The notes under the pieces were generated by a model that did no database searches, was not told the origin of the DNA, and worked only from the letters and a program-made list of their open reading frames with translations. A program made the translations under genes and the position numbers. Shown here one piece after another: positions 23,211 to 31,589 of a stretch of DNA of 64,000 nucleotides. The stretch's first letter is position 1, and every line of letters starts with the position of its first letter. The stretch is from CAVVJA01 sp963801715 (GTDB lineage: Bacteria; Actinomycetota; Actinomycetes; Mycobacteriales; Jatrophihabitantaceae): assembly GCA_963801715.1 (NCBI GenBank), contig CAWDGB010000014.1:186001-250000 (forward strand). Direction: 5' to 3'.

Positions 23211-23771
23211 CTAACGCCGGGTCCGGTAGTTCAGATAGACGACCCCGTTATCGAAGCGACGCTCGTCCAGCAGTTCCAGCGCGACCCGTACCTTCTGGGG
23301 TAGGAAGTGCGTGCCGCCGCCGACAATGATCGGGGTCAGGAACTGATGCCACTCATCAACCAGCCCGGCGTGAATAGCGTGCGCGGCAAGGGTTGCGCCG
23401 CCGATGGTCACGTCGCGGTTCGCGTCCTGCTTCATGCGCCGGATCGCCTGCGCGTCGAACACCGGCTCGATCCTCGTCTTCGGCGTAGACGGCGCGTCCA
23501 GCGTGCTGGAGTACACGACCTTGTCGGCGGCCTGCCAGATGCGCGCGAAGTCGTACACCACCTGCGGCTGATCCGGCGGGTCGAGCATGTCCTGCCATAC
23601 CTTCATGACCTCGTACATCCGCCGCCCGTAGAGATAGGTACCGGCCGACCGTTCGAGGTCGTTGACGAAGGCATGCACCTGTTCGTCCGGTGCCGACCAA
23701 TCGAAGTGGCCGTCGGCGTCGACCGTATAGCCATCCAGCGAGGTGATCGCGGAGTAGATGAGTTTCGCCAT
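23211..23771 (-). CDS. Dihydrofolate reductase family / RibD C-terminal-domain protein
   Basis: A 186-residue NADPH-dependent reductase-like protein of the RibD_C/DHFR superfamily. It shows 'LIYSAITSLDGYTVDADGHFDW', 'YLYGRRMYEVMKVW', the cofactor loop 'DVTIGGATLAAHAIHAGLVDEW' in part, and 'TPIIVGGGTHFLP'. These stand-alone homologs are common in actinobacteria and their substrates are mostly unknown. A second, larger RibD-like reductase lies at 36775-37522. The gene ends facing the methyltransferase. The next 332 nt (23772-24103) contain several short frames on both strands but nothing that looks like a protein, a promoter or an RNA that I can support. Confidence 0.88.
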   Translation of the reverse strand: MAKLIYSAITSLDGYTVDADGHFDWSAPDEQVHAFVNDLERSAGTYLYGRRMYEVMKVWQDMLDPPDQPQVVYDFARIWQAADKVVYSSTLDAPSTPKTRIEPVFDAQAIRRMKQDANRDVTIGGATLAAHAIHAGLVDEWHQFLTPIIVGGGTHFLPQKVRVALELLDERRFDNGVVYLNYRTRR

Positions 23772-24103
23772 CGCCTAGTGATATCGCAACCGCCGGCGAT
23801 TCTGGAACGTGACTAATGAGCCATGCATCGGCCTTCGGCCCTTGGGCGCCCTCGCACAGCGAAAACGAGTGCAGGACGTAGCCGCGAACACGGCCTGTCC
23901 GAGAACGACAAGATCCACAACACGGACTCGATCGCTCGGACGGACCGAGGCGAGGACCGCGGTAAACCCGCCACCGAGAACCAGTTTGTCGATGTCGCTC
24001 AGGCGAACGGCCGCGGCAACGGCCATACGCTTGCCAGGTCACGCCCGACTGATCTCCGACGGAGGTCACGACACCACGGGACCGGACCGGATGAGGTGAG
24101 CTG

Positions 24104-24496
24104 GTGAAACTCATTGAGCGAAACCACGCGCGCACACCGCGGAGATGGCCGAGGCGAGTGTTCGGCGTCGGTACGGAACCCGACCCGCGGTTCACCTTCG
24201 CCAATGAGCGAACCTTTCTAGCCTGGATCCGCACTGCTTTGGCGTTGCTCGCCGCCGGCATCTCCCTCGACACGTTCGTGACCAAGTTCCCCGCCGACCT
24301 GCGTACTGCCGTCTCGATCGTGCTCGTGCTCACCGGCGCCACCTGCGGAGCAACCGCCTACCGCCGCTGGATGGCCAGCGAACGCGCGCTGCGACTGAGC
24401 AAGCCGCTGCCGGCGCCCGTCATCGCGCCAGTGCTCGGCTACGGCGTAGTCCTTGTCGGCCTCACCTTTGCGCTCGTGCTACTGGTGCAGAAATGA
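24104..24496 (+). CDS. DUF202 (YidH-like) membrane protein
   Basis: A 130-residue protein with three hydrophobic helices. After a basic N-terminus, the DUF202 signature 'PDPRFTFANERTFLAWIRTALALLAAGI' (in pieces: 'FTFANERTFLAW' and 'IRTALALLAAG') leads into helix 1; helices 2 and 3 are 'AVSIVLVLTGATCGATAY' and 'GYGVVLVGLTFALVLLV'. The family is an inner-membrane protein of unknown role. Its stop overlaps the next start (ATGA), so the two DUF202 genes are translationally coupled. The ATG at 24104 follows GAGGTGAGCTG. Confidence 0.85.
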   Translation: MKLIERNHARTPRRWPRRVFGVGTEPDPRFTFANERTFLAWIRTALALLAAGISLDTFVTKFPADLRTAVSIVLVLTGATCGATAYRRWMASERALRLSKPLPAPVIAPVLGYGVVLVGLTFALVLLVQK

Positions 24497-24846
24497 CGGG
24501 CAGTGAGTCCGGGCGGTCCGATCCGGCCGAGATCTGGGACGAGGGACTACAGAACGAGCGGACATCGCTGGCTTGGACTCGGTCCATCTTGTCCGGCTTC
24601 GGCTGCGCGCTGCTCCTCGCCCGGCTGGCCGCCAATACGAGCTGGATCCTCGGCGCCGGCATCGCTCTCGCGGCGCTCGCGCTGGCCTTGGCGGCGGTGC
24701 GAGTAAGCGCGCGCCGCTACCGCAAGGCGGCCAGCGCACTGTCCGCAAGCGACCCCCTGCCCGACGGCACCCTACCCGCGATCATCGTCTTGCTTGTCCT
24801 GCTGACCGGAGTGGCGGCCGTCGTACTCATCCTTGTGCAGCACTGA
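24493..24846 (+). CDS. DUF202 membrane protein, second of a tandem pair
   Basis: A 117-residue protein overlapping the upstream DUF202 gene by 4 nt. It has the family signature 'QNERTSLAWTRSILSGFGCALLLARLAA' (in pieces 'NERTSLAWTRS') followed by two further helices 'WILGAGIALAALALALAAV' and 'AIIVLLVLLTGVAAVVLIL'. It is related to its neighbour but diverged, so the pair is an old duplication and may form a hetero-oligomer. The function is unknown. The next gene has its own promoter at 24880-24909. Confidence 0.85.
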   Translation: MTGSESGRSDPAEIWDEGLQNERTSLAWTRSILSGFGCALLLARLAANTSWILGAGIALAALALALAAVRVSARRYRKAASALSASDPLPDGTLPAIIVLLVLLTGVAAVVLILVQH

Positions 24847-24879
24847 GCTCGCCTCCGGTGCCGGCTCGCCCCAATTCCT

Positions 24880-24909
24880 TTGACAGGCAAGTCACTGCTT
24901 GCCTATGGT
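24880..24909 (+). promoter_or_regulatory. Promoter with embedded ArsR-type operator
   Basis: TTGACA (24880-24885) and TATGGT (24904-24909) are separated by 18 nt. Between and overlapping them lies an inverted repeat, AGGCAAG (24885-24891) and CTTGCCT (24898-24904), with a 6-nt centre. A repressor bound here would block RNA polymerase. The -10 box ends 9 nt before the ATG at 24919, so the message would be nearly or fully leaderless. Confidence 0.7.
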
Positions 24910-24918
24910 CGGCGACTT

Positions 24919-25224
24919 ATGGGTGACCTGTTCAAGGCACTCGCCGATCCGACGAGGAGGGCGATCCTCGATGAGCTCATCCAGCGAGACGGGCAGACGT
25001 TGTTCGAGATCTGCAGCCGATTGGCAATGAAACACGGCCTCAGCTCCTCCCGGCAGGCCATCTCTCAGCACCTCGAGGTGCTCGAGGACGCAGGCCTCGT
25101 CAGCACCAGGCGGCAGGGCCGGTACAAGTTCCATCACGTGGACACCTCGCCGTTGCGCGAGATCGTCGAGCGGTGGCCGACAGACAGGAAGGGGAGCGGC
25201 AGTCGTGCGGATCAACCTGACTAG
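24919..25224 (+). CDS. ArsR-family winged-helix repressor
   Basis: A 101-residue ArsR/SmtB-type regulator: 'LFKALADPTRRAILDEL', the recognition region 'SSSRQAISQHLEVLEDAGLV', and the wing 'TRRQGRYKFHHVDTSPL'. There is no Cys-rich metal site of the classic CxCxxC kind, so the effector may not be a metal. The ATG at 24919 is favoured over the open frame from 24880, which would lie inside the promoter. Its stop overlaps the next gene (a VOC protein) by 20 nt, so the two are coupled. Likely self-repressing through the palindrome at 24885-24904. Confidence 0.88.
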   Translation: MGDLFKALADPTRRAILDELIQRDGQTLFEICSRLAMKHGLSSSRQAISQHLEVLEDAGLVSTRRQGRYKFHHVDTSPLREIVERWPTDRKGSGSRADQPD

Positions 25225-25591
25225 CGTGTTCGTGGATGATCAGGACAAAGCGTTGCGGTTCTACACCGAGGTGCTGGGGTTCCAGAAGAAGACCGAGGTC
25301 CCGGTAGGCGAATACCGATGGCTCACGGTGGTCTCGCCCGAGGCGCCCGAGGGACCGGAACTCGTCCTCGAGCCGGACGGCCATCCCGCTGTCGGTCCCT
25401 TCAAGGCGGCGCTCGCCCGAGACGGGATCCCGTTCACCTCGTTCGCAGTCGCCGACGTTCAGACCGAGTACGAGCGCCTGCGCGCCCTCGGCGTGCAGTT
25501 CACGCAGGAGCCCGCGCAGCTGGGGCCAGTCACGACCGCAGTCTTGGATGACACGTGCGGAAACCTCATCCAAATCGCCGCACGTGCGTAA
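25205..25591 (+). CDS. VOC (glyoxalase/bleomycin-resistance/dioxygenase) family protein
   Basis: A 128-residue VOC protein. It begins 'INLTSVFVDDQDKALRFYTEVLGF' (a typical opening with the first beta strand and helix), then 'YRWLTVVSPEAPEGPELVLEP', 'TSFAVADVQTEYERLRALGVQF', and ends 'VLDDTCGNLIQIAARA', where Asp, Asn and the terminal strand form the usual fold edge. The GTG start lies inside the last codons of the ArsR gene. The pair is a repeated association in actinobacteria and suggests an ArsR-controlled resistance or small-molecule enzyme. The substrate is not known. Confidence 0.88.
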   Translation: MRINLTSVFVDDQDKALRFYTEVLGFQKKTEVPVGEYRWLTVVSPEAPEGPELVLEPDGHPAVGPFKAALARDGIPFTSFAVADVQTEYERLRALGVQFTQEPAQLGPVTTAVLDDTCGNLIQIAARA

Positions 25592-25648
25592 TCCGCCATC
25601 CGTCGGTCAGGCGATTGCCATCCAGGCGGCGTACGTCAAGATAGTGGC

Positions 25649-27598
25649 GTGAGTGCCCCAGCAGCTGCGCCAGCATCGAGCGCGGAACGTCTCGATCAGC
25701 ACGCGGGCGCGCGCGCCGCGCTGGCGCTGGGCGCACTGGGTGTGGTCTTCGGCGACTTGGGCACCAGCCCGCTCTATACCATGCAGACCGTTTTCAACCC
25801 GAGCGACCCGCATCCGGTGCCGGCCGTCAAGGACAACATCTACGGGGTCATTTCGCTGATCTTCTGGTCCGTCACCATCATCGTCACGATCACATACGTG
25901 CTTCTCGTCATGCGCGCGGACAACGACGGGGAGGGCGGCATCATGGCCCTGATCACGTTGATAAGGCGTGGGCGGCCAGCCCGCCGCAGACGCACGACAA
26001 TGATCCTCTCCGCATTGGGCTTGTTCGGCGCATCGCTGTTCTTCGGCGACAGCATGATCACCCCGGCGATCTCGGTGCTTTCCGCCATCGAAGGGGTGAA
26101 GGTCGCTGCCCCGTCGTTGGCTGATCTCGTTCTACCTATTACCGCCGTCATCCTGATCGGCCTGTTCCTGATTCAGCGGCTCGGGACGGCAGGGATCGGC
26201 AAGCTCTTCGGACCGGTGATGGCGGTCTGGTTCGTGACGATCGGTGCCTGCGGTATACGCGGAATCGTCGATCATCCGGCCATCGTCAGGGCCCTCCTGC
26301 CCAGCTATGCGTTGGGGTTCCTCGTGAATCACTTCTCGACGGCGTTCTTCTCGTTGGCCGCCGTGGTCCTCGCCGTGACCGGCGCCGAGGCGCTCTATGC
26401 CGACATGGGCCACTTCGGCCGAGCCCCGATCAGCCGGGTGTGGCTGCTGATCGTCTTTCCGGCGTGCATGCTCAGCTACATGGGCCAGGGTGCGCTCGTA
26501 CTCGACAATCCGCGCCTCGCAGTTAGCAGCAACCCGTTCTTCTTGCTGCCACCGCACTGGGGCCGCCTGCCGATGGTGTTTCTCGCCGCTGCTGCGACGG
26601 TGATCGCGTCCCAGGCCGTGATCACCGGAGCCTTCTCGCTGACCCAGCAAGCGAGCCAGCTCGGATACCTGCCCCGGCTGCGCATCGTGCATACCTCTGA
26701 GAAGGCGATCGGGCAGATCTACGTTCCCTGGATCAACTGGGCGCTACTCGTCTCGGTCCTGACGCTCGTGTTCGCGTTCAAGAGCTCGGCTGCCTTGGGT
26801 TATGCGTACGGCATGGCAGTGACCGGAACGATCACGATCACGACACTGCTCTACTTCTACATAGCCCGGCATCAGTGGGGCAAACCACTGTGGTTGATCA
26901 TCCCGGGTGCAGCCGCATTGCTCACCGTCGACCTGCTTTTCCTCGCCGCGAACCTCACCAAGTTCGTGCACGGAGCCTGGCTGCCGTTGCTGATTGGCAT
27001 CGTCGCTTTCACCGTGTTCACCACATGGCAACGCGGTCGAGTATTGGTCACCCGGATACGTGTCCACGACGAAGGACCTTTGCCGGCGTTCGTCGACAAA
27101 CTGCGCACCGTCCAGCCGCCGCTGCAACGCGTACCAGGCACCGCGGTGTTTCTCAATCGCGGCAAGGACACGACTCCGCTGGCGCTGCGGGCCAACGTCG
27201 AGCACAACCATGTATTGCACAAGTACGTCATCGTGCTGTCGATCGAAACGCTGCCGGTGCCGCACGTCCCCGTCGAGCAACGGCTGCGCATCGACCCACT
27301 TGGCTACACCGATGACCACATCAGCCACGTGGCGGCCCGGTTCGGCTACATGGACCAGCCGATCGTCCCGCCGTTGCTCTCGATGATCCGCGGGGCCGAC
27401 GTCGAGGGCATCCGGGACGACTCGGACGTCACGTATTTCCTGTCCACCATTGAGCTACATCGAGGCAACAGCCGCGACCTGAGCCGCTGGCGCAAGCAAC
27501 TGTTCCTCGCGACATCACATGCCACCGCTGACGCTGCCGAATACTTCGGCCTGCCTCGCGATCGCACCGTCATGATGGGATCTCGGATCGACCTTTAA
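25649..27598 (+). CDS. kup: KUP-family potassium uptake protein
   Basis: A 649-residue secondary potassium transporter. It opens 'GVVFGDLGTSPLYTMQTVF', the diagnostic KUP motif. 'GEGGIMALITLI', 'FFGDSMITPAISVLSAIEG', 'NPFFLLPPHW' and 'YGMAVTGTITITTLLYFYI' lie in twelve or so membrane segments, and the last 200 residues are a cytoplasmic domain ending 'LPRDRTVMMGSRIDL'. The GTG at 25649 is used, since the alternative upstream frame is short. It imports K+ with protons. It stands alone, without other osmotic genes beside it, though the trehalose genes at 42-52 kb belong to the same general response. Confidence 0.94.
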   Translation: MSAPAAAPASSAERLDQHAGARAALALGALGVVFGDLGTSPLYTMQTVFNPSDPHPVPAVKDNIYGVISLIFWSVTIIVTITYVLLVMRADNDGEGGIMALITLIRRGRPARRRRTTMILSALGLFGASLFFGDSMITPAISVLSAIEGVKVAAPSLADLVLPITAVILIGLFLIQRLGTAGIGKLFGPVMAVWFVTIGACGIRGIVDHPAIVRALLPSYALGFLVNHFSTAFFSLAAVVLAVTGAEALYADMGHFGRAPISRVWLLIVFPACMLSYMGQGALVLDNPRLAVSSNPFFLLPPHWGRLPMVFLAAAATVIASQAVITGAFSLTQQASQLGYLPRLRIVHTSEKAIGQIYVPWINWALLVSVLTLVFAFKSSAALGYAYGMAVTGTITITTLLYFYIARHQWGKPLWLIIPGAAALLTVDLLFLAANLTKFVHGAWLPLLIGIVAFTVFTTWQRGRVLVTRIRVHDEGPLPAFVDKLRTVQPPLQRVPGTAVFLNRGKDTTPLALRANVEHNHVLHKYVIVLSIETLPVPHVPVEQRLRIDPLGYTDDHISHVAARFGYMDQPIVPPLLSMIRGADVEGIRDDSDVTYFLSTIELHRGNSRDLSRWRKQLFLATSHATADAAEYFGLPRDRTVMMGSRIDL

Positions 27599-27652
27599 CG
27601 GAACCAGGGCGGCCTGGGCTGTCTGCGTCGTGCCAACGTCGGATTTGGCGAG

Positions 27653-28597
27653 CTACAGGCCGCCCACTATTTCGGCGATCGTAGGGAGGTCCCGATCGGG
27701 GGAAACGAAGTATGACAGGCCGAACCGTTCGCGGCGGCCGTGGAGGTCCTCGCGGATCTGGGGGACGCTGCCAATGAAGATGGTCGGCATTTGCCACACG
27801 GTTTCGCAATCGAGCCCACTCCAGCGCCGGTCGGCGATGAGATCTTCGGTCGCCGAGCGTCGGTTCGGGGCGATGCTGAATGTGGCAAATGCGCTGAGCT
27901 CCAGCTTCGCGAATCGGTCACCAGCCACCGATTGAAGAAGATGCAGTTTCTGATCAAGCGCTGCCGGCAGTCGCCCGGCTGCGTCGTCGTGATCTTCCGT
28001 GCCCGTGATCGGGGACGGGAGCAGTCCGACAATGTCCGCGTGGCGAGCCGCGAGCCGAAGCATCCGCGGGCCGCCGGCACCGACCAGTAGACGAGGCACG
28101 CTGCGAGGCCCGGGCAGCACATCCAAGTCCAGGCCGCCGATCTGGTACCACCTGCCGGAATGATGAACGGGGTTTCCCGCCAGGAGGTCCTTCATGATCG
28201 TGAGCGACTCGTCGAGCCGGTCGATGCGCTCAGGCGCGGCGCCGAATGTGATCCCCGCCGCCTCGTACTCGGGTTCATACCAACCGGCGCCGATGCCAAG
28301 TTCGAAACGCCCACCGGACAGGTGGTGCAAAGTAGCGGCTTCGTGGGCCACAAGCGCGGGATGCCGGAAGTCGTTGGACAGTACGAGCGTGCCGACAGTC
28401 AAGCGTGTCGTTACCGCAGCGGCCGCTGCGAGCGCGCTGAATGGCGCCAGCTGTTGACCGAACGCGCTGGCCGAGAAGTGATCCCGGATAAGAAGCGAAT
28501 TGATACCCGACTCTTCAATGCGGCGCGCCTGGTCGGCCCAGGCCGGCCCGTCAAGGACCGACTCGCTTACCACGCCAAACCGAATCGCGTTGGTCAC
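27653..28597 (-). CDS. LLM-class (luciferase-like) flavin/F420-dependent oxidoreductase
   Basis: A 314-residue TIM-barrel oxidoreductase. 'AIRFGVVSESVLDGPAW', 'LLIRDHFSASAFGQQLAPFSAL', 'LTVGTLVLSNDFRHPALVAHEAATL' and 'GGRFELGIGAGWYEPEYEAAGI' (pieces given) are typical of the F420-dependent subgroup. The C-terminal part has 'IFIGSVPQIREDL'. The GTG at 28597 begins at the usual N-terminus; the ATG at 28678 would overlap the divergent gene and add unrelated residues. The cofactor (F420 or FMN) cannot be settled from sequence. Divergent from the DUF2231 gene. Confidence 0.88.
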   Translation of the reverse strand: MTNAIRFGVVSESVLDGPAWADQARRIEESGINSLLIRDHFSASAFGQQLAPFSALAAAAAVTTRLTVGTLVLSNDFRHPALVAHEAATLHHLSGGRFELGIGAGWYEPEYEAAGITFGAAPERIDRLDESLTIMKDLLAGNPVHHSGRWYQIGGLDLDVLPGPRSVPRLLVGAGGPRMLRLAARHADIVGLLPSPITGTEDHDDAAGRLPAALDQKLHLLQSVAGDRFAKLELSAFATFSIAPNRRSATEDLIADRRWSGLDCETVWQMPTIFIGSVPQIREDLHGRRERFGLSYFVSPDRDLPTIAEIVGGL

Positions 28598-28712
28598 CAG
28601 CTGACCATAACGACACACCAAAGTCCGCCCCGTCGCTGATCGCCACCCAGGATCTCGAGTGATCCCCGTTCTGGGCATAGCGCTGAATCCGCCCGTGGTA
28701 ACACACTGCGGT

Positions 28713-29204
28713 ATGAAGTCCTCCGCGTTCGCCGGCCCCGCAGGTCACCCGTTCCATCCGTTCATCGTCCCGGTGCCGGTCGGGGCGTTTGTGTCGTCTT
28801 TGATCTTCGACATCCTCACTTGGACCCGGGCCGACGGTCTCCCGTACCTGGTGGACGGCGCGTTCTGGCTCATTGGCATCGGCTTGATTGGCGCGCTCAT
28901 CGCGGCCGTGTTCGGAGTCCTGGACTTGCGCGCCATGCCGAGGCGCACCCGGCCGTTTAGCATCGCGATGTCGCATCTGACGCTGAACGCCGGAGCAGCT
29001 GTCCTGTTCATCATCGGGTACGCGTGGCGGGCCGGCGATCATGTGGAACTGGACAAGACGCGGTGGGGCCAGCTGGTGCTTAGCGCTGTGGCCGTCGCCC
29101 TCCTCCTTGTCGCCGTATGGCTCGGCCAGACGCTGACCTATCGCTACGGGCGGCGGGTCACCCGTGTCGCCGACCAGGCCGACGGGAGCGGCCACCGCGA
29201 GTAA
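28713..29204 (+). CDS. DUF2231-like membrane protein
   Basis: A 163-residue protein with four hydrophobic helices. The opening 'GPAGHPFHPFIVPVPVGAFVSSLIFD' and 'DGAFWLIGIGLIGALIAAVFGVLDL' match DUF2231 proteins, whose conserved 'GHPxHP' sequence is present. Helices 3 and 4 follow ('LNAGAAVLFIIGYAWRAG' and 'LVLSAVAVALLLVAVWLGQTL'). The function is unknown; the family is sometimes linked to heme or cytochrome-rich membranes, an idea I do not test here. The ATG at 28713 gives the family-length protein, and upstream frame residues are not needed. Confidence 0.8.
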   Translation: MKSSAFAGPAGHPFHPFIVPVPVGAFVSSLIFDILTWTRADGLPYLVDGAFWLIGIGLIGALIAAVFGVLDLRAMPRRTRPFSIAMSHLTLNAGAAVLFIIGYAWRAGDHVELDKTRWGQLVLSAVAVALLLVAVWLGQTLTYRYGRRVTRVADQADGSGHRE

Positions 29205-29294
29205 CACCGTTTGCACCTCAGCCTTATCTCTGGTCAGCCCACTACAGCTGCCGTACGGATCGTGGCCGATGAGCGCATGGCCGAGCCGCGCCGC

Positions 29295-29735
29295 TCAGCC
29301 GAGTCGCAGCGCCATGCCGATAGACGACGGTGCGGTCTCGCGGAAGCCGTGCTTGGTGTACAGGCGACGCCCGGGCGGGTCGGCGAGCAAACTGACATAG
29401 GCACCCGCCGGCGCCTGAGCGCGGATCCGGTCGAGCAAGTGGGCCAGCACGGCGTCCCCAAGCCCCCGTCGCTGATGCTGGGGGAGCACGGCCATATCGA
29501 CCACCTGGAAGAAGCAGCCACCGTCGCCGATGATTCGGCCCATCGCCACAGTTTCCCCGCTCGGTTCATGTACGACGTGACAGGCGGTCCAGCTGCCCCG
29601 TAAGCCGGCCTCGGCCTGCCGCGGGCCCATCGGCGACAGCCCGGCGCGCTCCCGCAGCATCACATGATCGCTGACCGCCGGCGCGGTGCTGATCAACCGG
29701 TACACATCCGGCAGCTTTGAATCCACCCGCACCAT
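29295..29735 (-). CDS. GNAT-family N-acetyltransferase
   Basis: A 146-residue GNAT protein. The acetyl-CoA site is 'VVDMAVLPQHQRRGLGDAVLAHLLDR' (motif A, Q/R-x-x-G-x-G/A as 'QRRGLG'). 'GRIIGDGGCFFQ' precedes it, and 'GRRLYTKHGFRET' is motif B, where the Tyr may act as general acid. It is transcribed toward the DUF2231 gene. The substrate is unknown. The 90-nt spacer on the DUF2231 side has nothing further. Confidence 0.88.
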   Translation of the reverse strand: MVRVDSKLPDVYRLISTAPAVSDHVMLRERAGLSPMGPRQAEAGLRGSWTACHVVHEPSGETVAMGRIIGDGGCFFQVVDMAVLPQHQRRGLGDAVLAHLLDRIRAQAPAGAYVSLLADPPGRRLYTKHGFRETAPSSIGMALRLG

Positions 29736-29815
29736 TCTGGTCGCGCCCTCCGGCGGCCGTTGAGCTAACCCGAGGCGCGTGTTTGCCCTCGGCGACGGTG
29801 CGTAGGGTCGGGACG

Positions 29816-30613
29816 GTGATCAACATTTGCTTCGCCGGGATCACCGGTTGGGCCGCGCAACCGATCGTCGAGGCGATCAGCCAGGCCGATGACTTGGCGT
29901 TGACCTCAGGAGTATCCCGTTCGGCAGCTGAGCGGTCCTTGGCCGAGGTCACCGACGGGAACTGGACCGGGTCGGTGTTCGCGACAGTCGCCGAGGCTCT
30001 GACGTCTGCCCCGACGGACGTGCTGGTGGACTTCACCAGCGCCATCGCGGTGAAGGCGAACGTACGGGCCGCCGTCGAGGCCGGGGTTCACGTGGTCGTG
30101 GGGAGCAGCGGGTTGACCGCCGGTGACTACGCGGAACTGGACCGGCTGGCTCGCGACCGAGCCGTCGGAGTGATCGCTGCGGGCAACTTTTCCATCATGG
30201 CGGCCGTGCTGCGCCGGGCCGCCGGGATGGCTGCAGCACATCTCGCGCACTGGGAGATCATCGATTACGCCGGCGATGCCAAATCGGACGTGCCCAGCGG
30301 TACTGCCCGAGAGCTCGCCGAGACGTTGGCGAACATCCATGAGCCGGAAACAACGGTCGGGGATGCCGATCTCCATGGCCCGGTCGAAGCGCGTGGGGTA
30401 GCCGTCGGGGGTACCAAGATCCACTCCATCCGGCTGCCCAGCTTTGTGGTCAGCACCGAGATCGTGTTCGGTGGGCCGGGCGAACGCTTGGCAATCCGCC
30501 ATGATGCGGGTGAGACCGCTGACCCCTACGTGACCGGTACCTTGCTGGCGATTCGCCACGCCGCAGACGTGAGCGGCGTGCGCCGTGGATTGGACTCACT
30601 GCTGTTCGGCTAA
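29816..30613 (+). CDS. DapB-like dehydrogenase with altered catalytic motif
   Basis: A 265-residue protein of the dihydrodipicolinate reductase (DapB) fold. It has the N-terminal Rossmann motif 'ICFAGITGWAAQPI', 'DVLVDFTSAIAVKANV', 'HVVVGSSGLTAG', 'AGNFSIMAAVLRRAA', and 'AKSDVPSGTARELAE', which corresponds to DapB's 'HHxxKxDAPSGTA'. The two catalytic histidines of that signature are replaced ('DYAGDAKSD'), although the Lys and the PSGTA loop remain. It is thus likely a different reductase or a degenerate DapB. The GTG at 29816 is chosen by the Rossmann start. Its upstream neighbour is a divergent GNAT gene. Confidence 0.8.
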   Translation: MINICFAGITGWAAQPIVEAISQADDLALTSGVSRSAAERSLAEVTDGNWTGSVFATVAEALTSAPTDVLVDFTSAIAVKANVRAAVEAGVHVVVGSSGLTAGDYAELDRLARDRAVGVIAAGNFSIMAAVLRRAAGMAAAHLAHWEIIDYAGDAKSDVPSGTARELAETLANIHEPETTVGDADLHGPVEARGVAVGGTKIHSIRLPSFVVSTEIVFGGPGERLAIRHDAGETADPYVTGTLLAIRHAADVSGVRRGLDSLLFG

Positions 30614-30794
30614 TCGATCCCGGCCGGCAACGTCCCGGTGATGGGAGGGGAGTGAGGGGATGTGCGGGACGGCCGCCGCCGTGCAAGGTACCGCTATCTG
30701 AACCACTGCGGTCACCACGCGGCAGATGCCGACAAGCTCGGTTTCTATTGCCTTTGGACGAGTTCTTCTGAGCACCAGGTCACTGCGAGCGTCG

Positions 30795-30828
30795 TGGCCG
30801 CCCGGCCCGGTCTGGCCGCCCGGCCCGG
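30795..30828. repeat. 16-bp direct repeat in an intergenic stretch
   Basis: The unit at 30795-30810 recurs at 30813-30828 with a 2-nt spacer. It lies in the 272-nt gap between the DapB-like gene and a methyltransferase gene. The gap otherwise shows only a possible ribosome site just before the methyltransferase ATG. The repeat could be a binding site or a replication-slippage product. Confidence 0.45.
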
Positions 30829-30885
30829 CCACGATCGTTATCTTCAAAGAGGTGACGATAACGGCGCTGCCCGGGGGTGAGAGAT

Positions 30886-31536
30886 ATGCCGACGTCAGCG
30901 GACGGCCTTCGTGACTATGTCGCCTGGCACGACGCGTACGACGATCCACAGTCGTCGCTGTCATGGCGCCTTTCCGTTGTCCGGTCGTGGATCGAGCGGG
31001 TGTTGGACGAGTACTCCAGGCCAGTTCGGGTGCTCAGCGTCTGCTCGGGCGATGGTCGCGATGTGCTCGGAGCACTCGCGCTGCGCCCTGACGTAGCGGA
31101 CGTCGATGTCACCATGCTCGAAATCGACCCGGTACTCGCGGCGCGAGCCCGGCAGCAGGCCGCCGACCTGCGTCGCCGCATCCGGGTCGACGTGAGGGTC
31201 GCGGACGCCGGAGATCCCGCTGCCTACTCCGGAGCCGTGCCAGCCGACATCGTGTTGCTGGTTGGGATCTTCGGCAACATCAGTGATGCCGACCTGGCTC
31301 GCACCATCGCCGCGGCACCCGCGATGTGCCGGCCCGGCGCCACCGTGCTCTGGTCGCGCGGACGGCACGGCGGCGACCGTACCGATGAGATTCGGCGCCG
31401 CTTTGTCGCGGCGGGCTTCGCCGAGATCGGTCTCGACGCTCTCGATCGCGACGGTCACCCGACGGTCGGGGTGATGCGGTTCAGCGATGAGACCAAGCCG
31501 ATGCCAACCCATCGGCTGTTCACGTTCCTGCGCTAA
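30886..31536 (+). CDS. Class I SAM-dependent methyltransferase family protein
   Basis: A 216-residue Rossmann-fold protein: 'VRVLSVCSGDGRDVLGALA' is motif I, 'VTMLEIDPVLAARARQQ' carries the acidic strand-2 residue, and 'ADIVLLVGIFGNISDADLART' follows motif II/III. 'CRPGATVLWSRGRHGGDRTDEIRRRF' (in pieces) closes it. The start is the ATG at 30886 after GGGGGTGAGAG. The family is common in actinobacteria and its acceptor substrates are unknown. No operon partner is visible. Confidence 0.82.
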   Translation: MPTSADGLRDYVAWHDAYDDPQSSLSWRLSVVRSWIERVLDEYSRPVRVLSVCSGDGRDVLGALALRPDVADVDVTMLEIDPVLAARARQQAADLRRRIRVDVRVADAGDPAAYSGAVPADIVLLVGIFGNISDADLARTIAAAPAMCRPGATVLWSRGRHGGDRTDEIRRRFVAAGFAEIGLDALDRDGHPTVGVMRFSDETKPMPTHRLFTFLR

Positions 31537-31589
31537 CCGCCGTCGGCCGGCATTTGACTTCGCTCGTCGGTGCGCATGCCACCGATCGT

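Noticed and set aside
23772..24103. Possible decayed gene between the reductase and the DUF202 genes
   Set aside because: Short frames on both strands have no motif, and neither base use nor length supports a gene.
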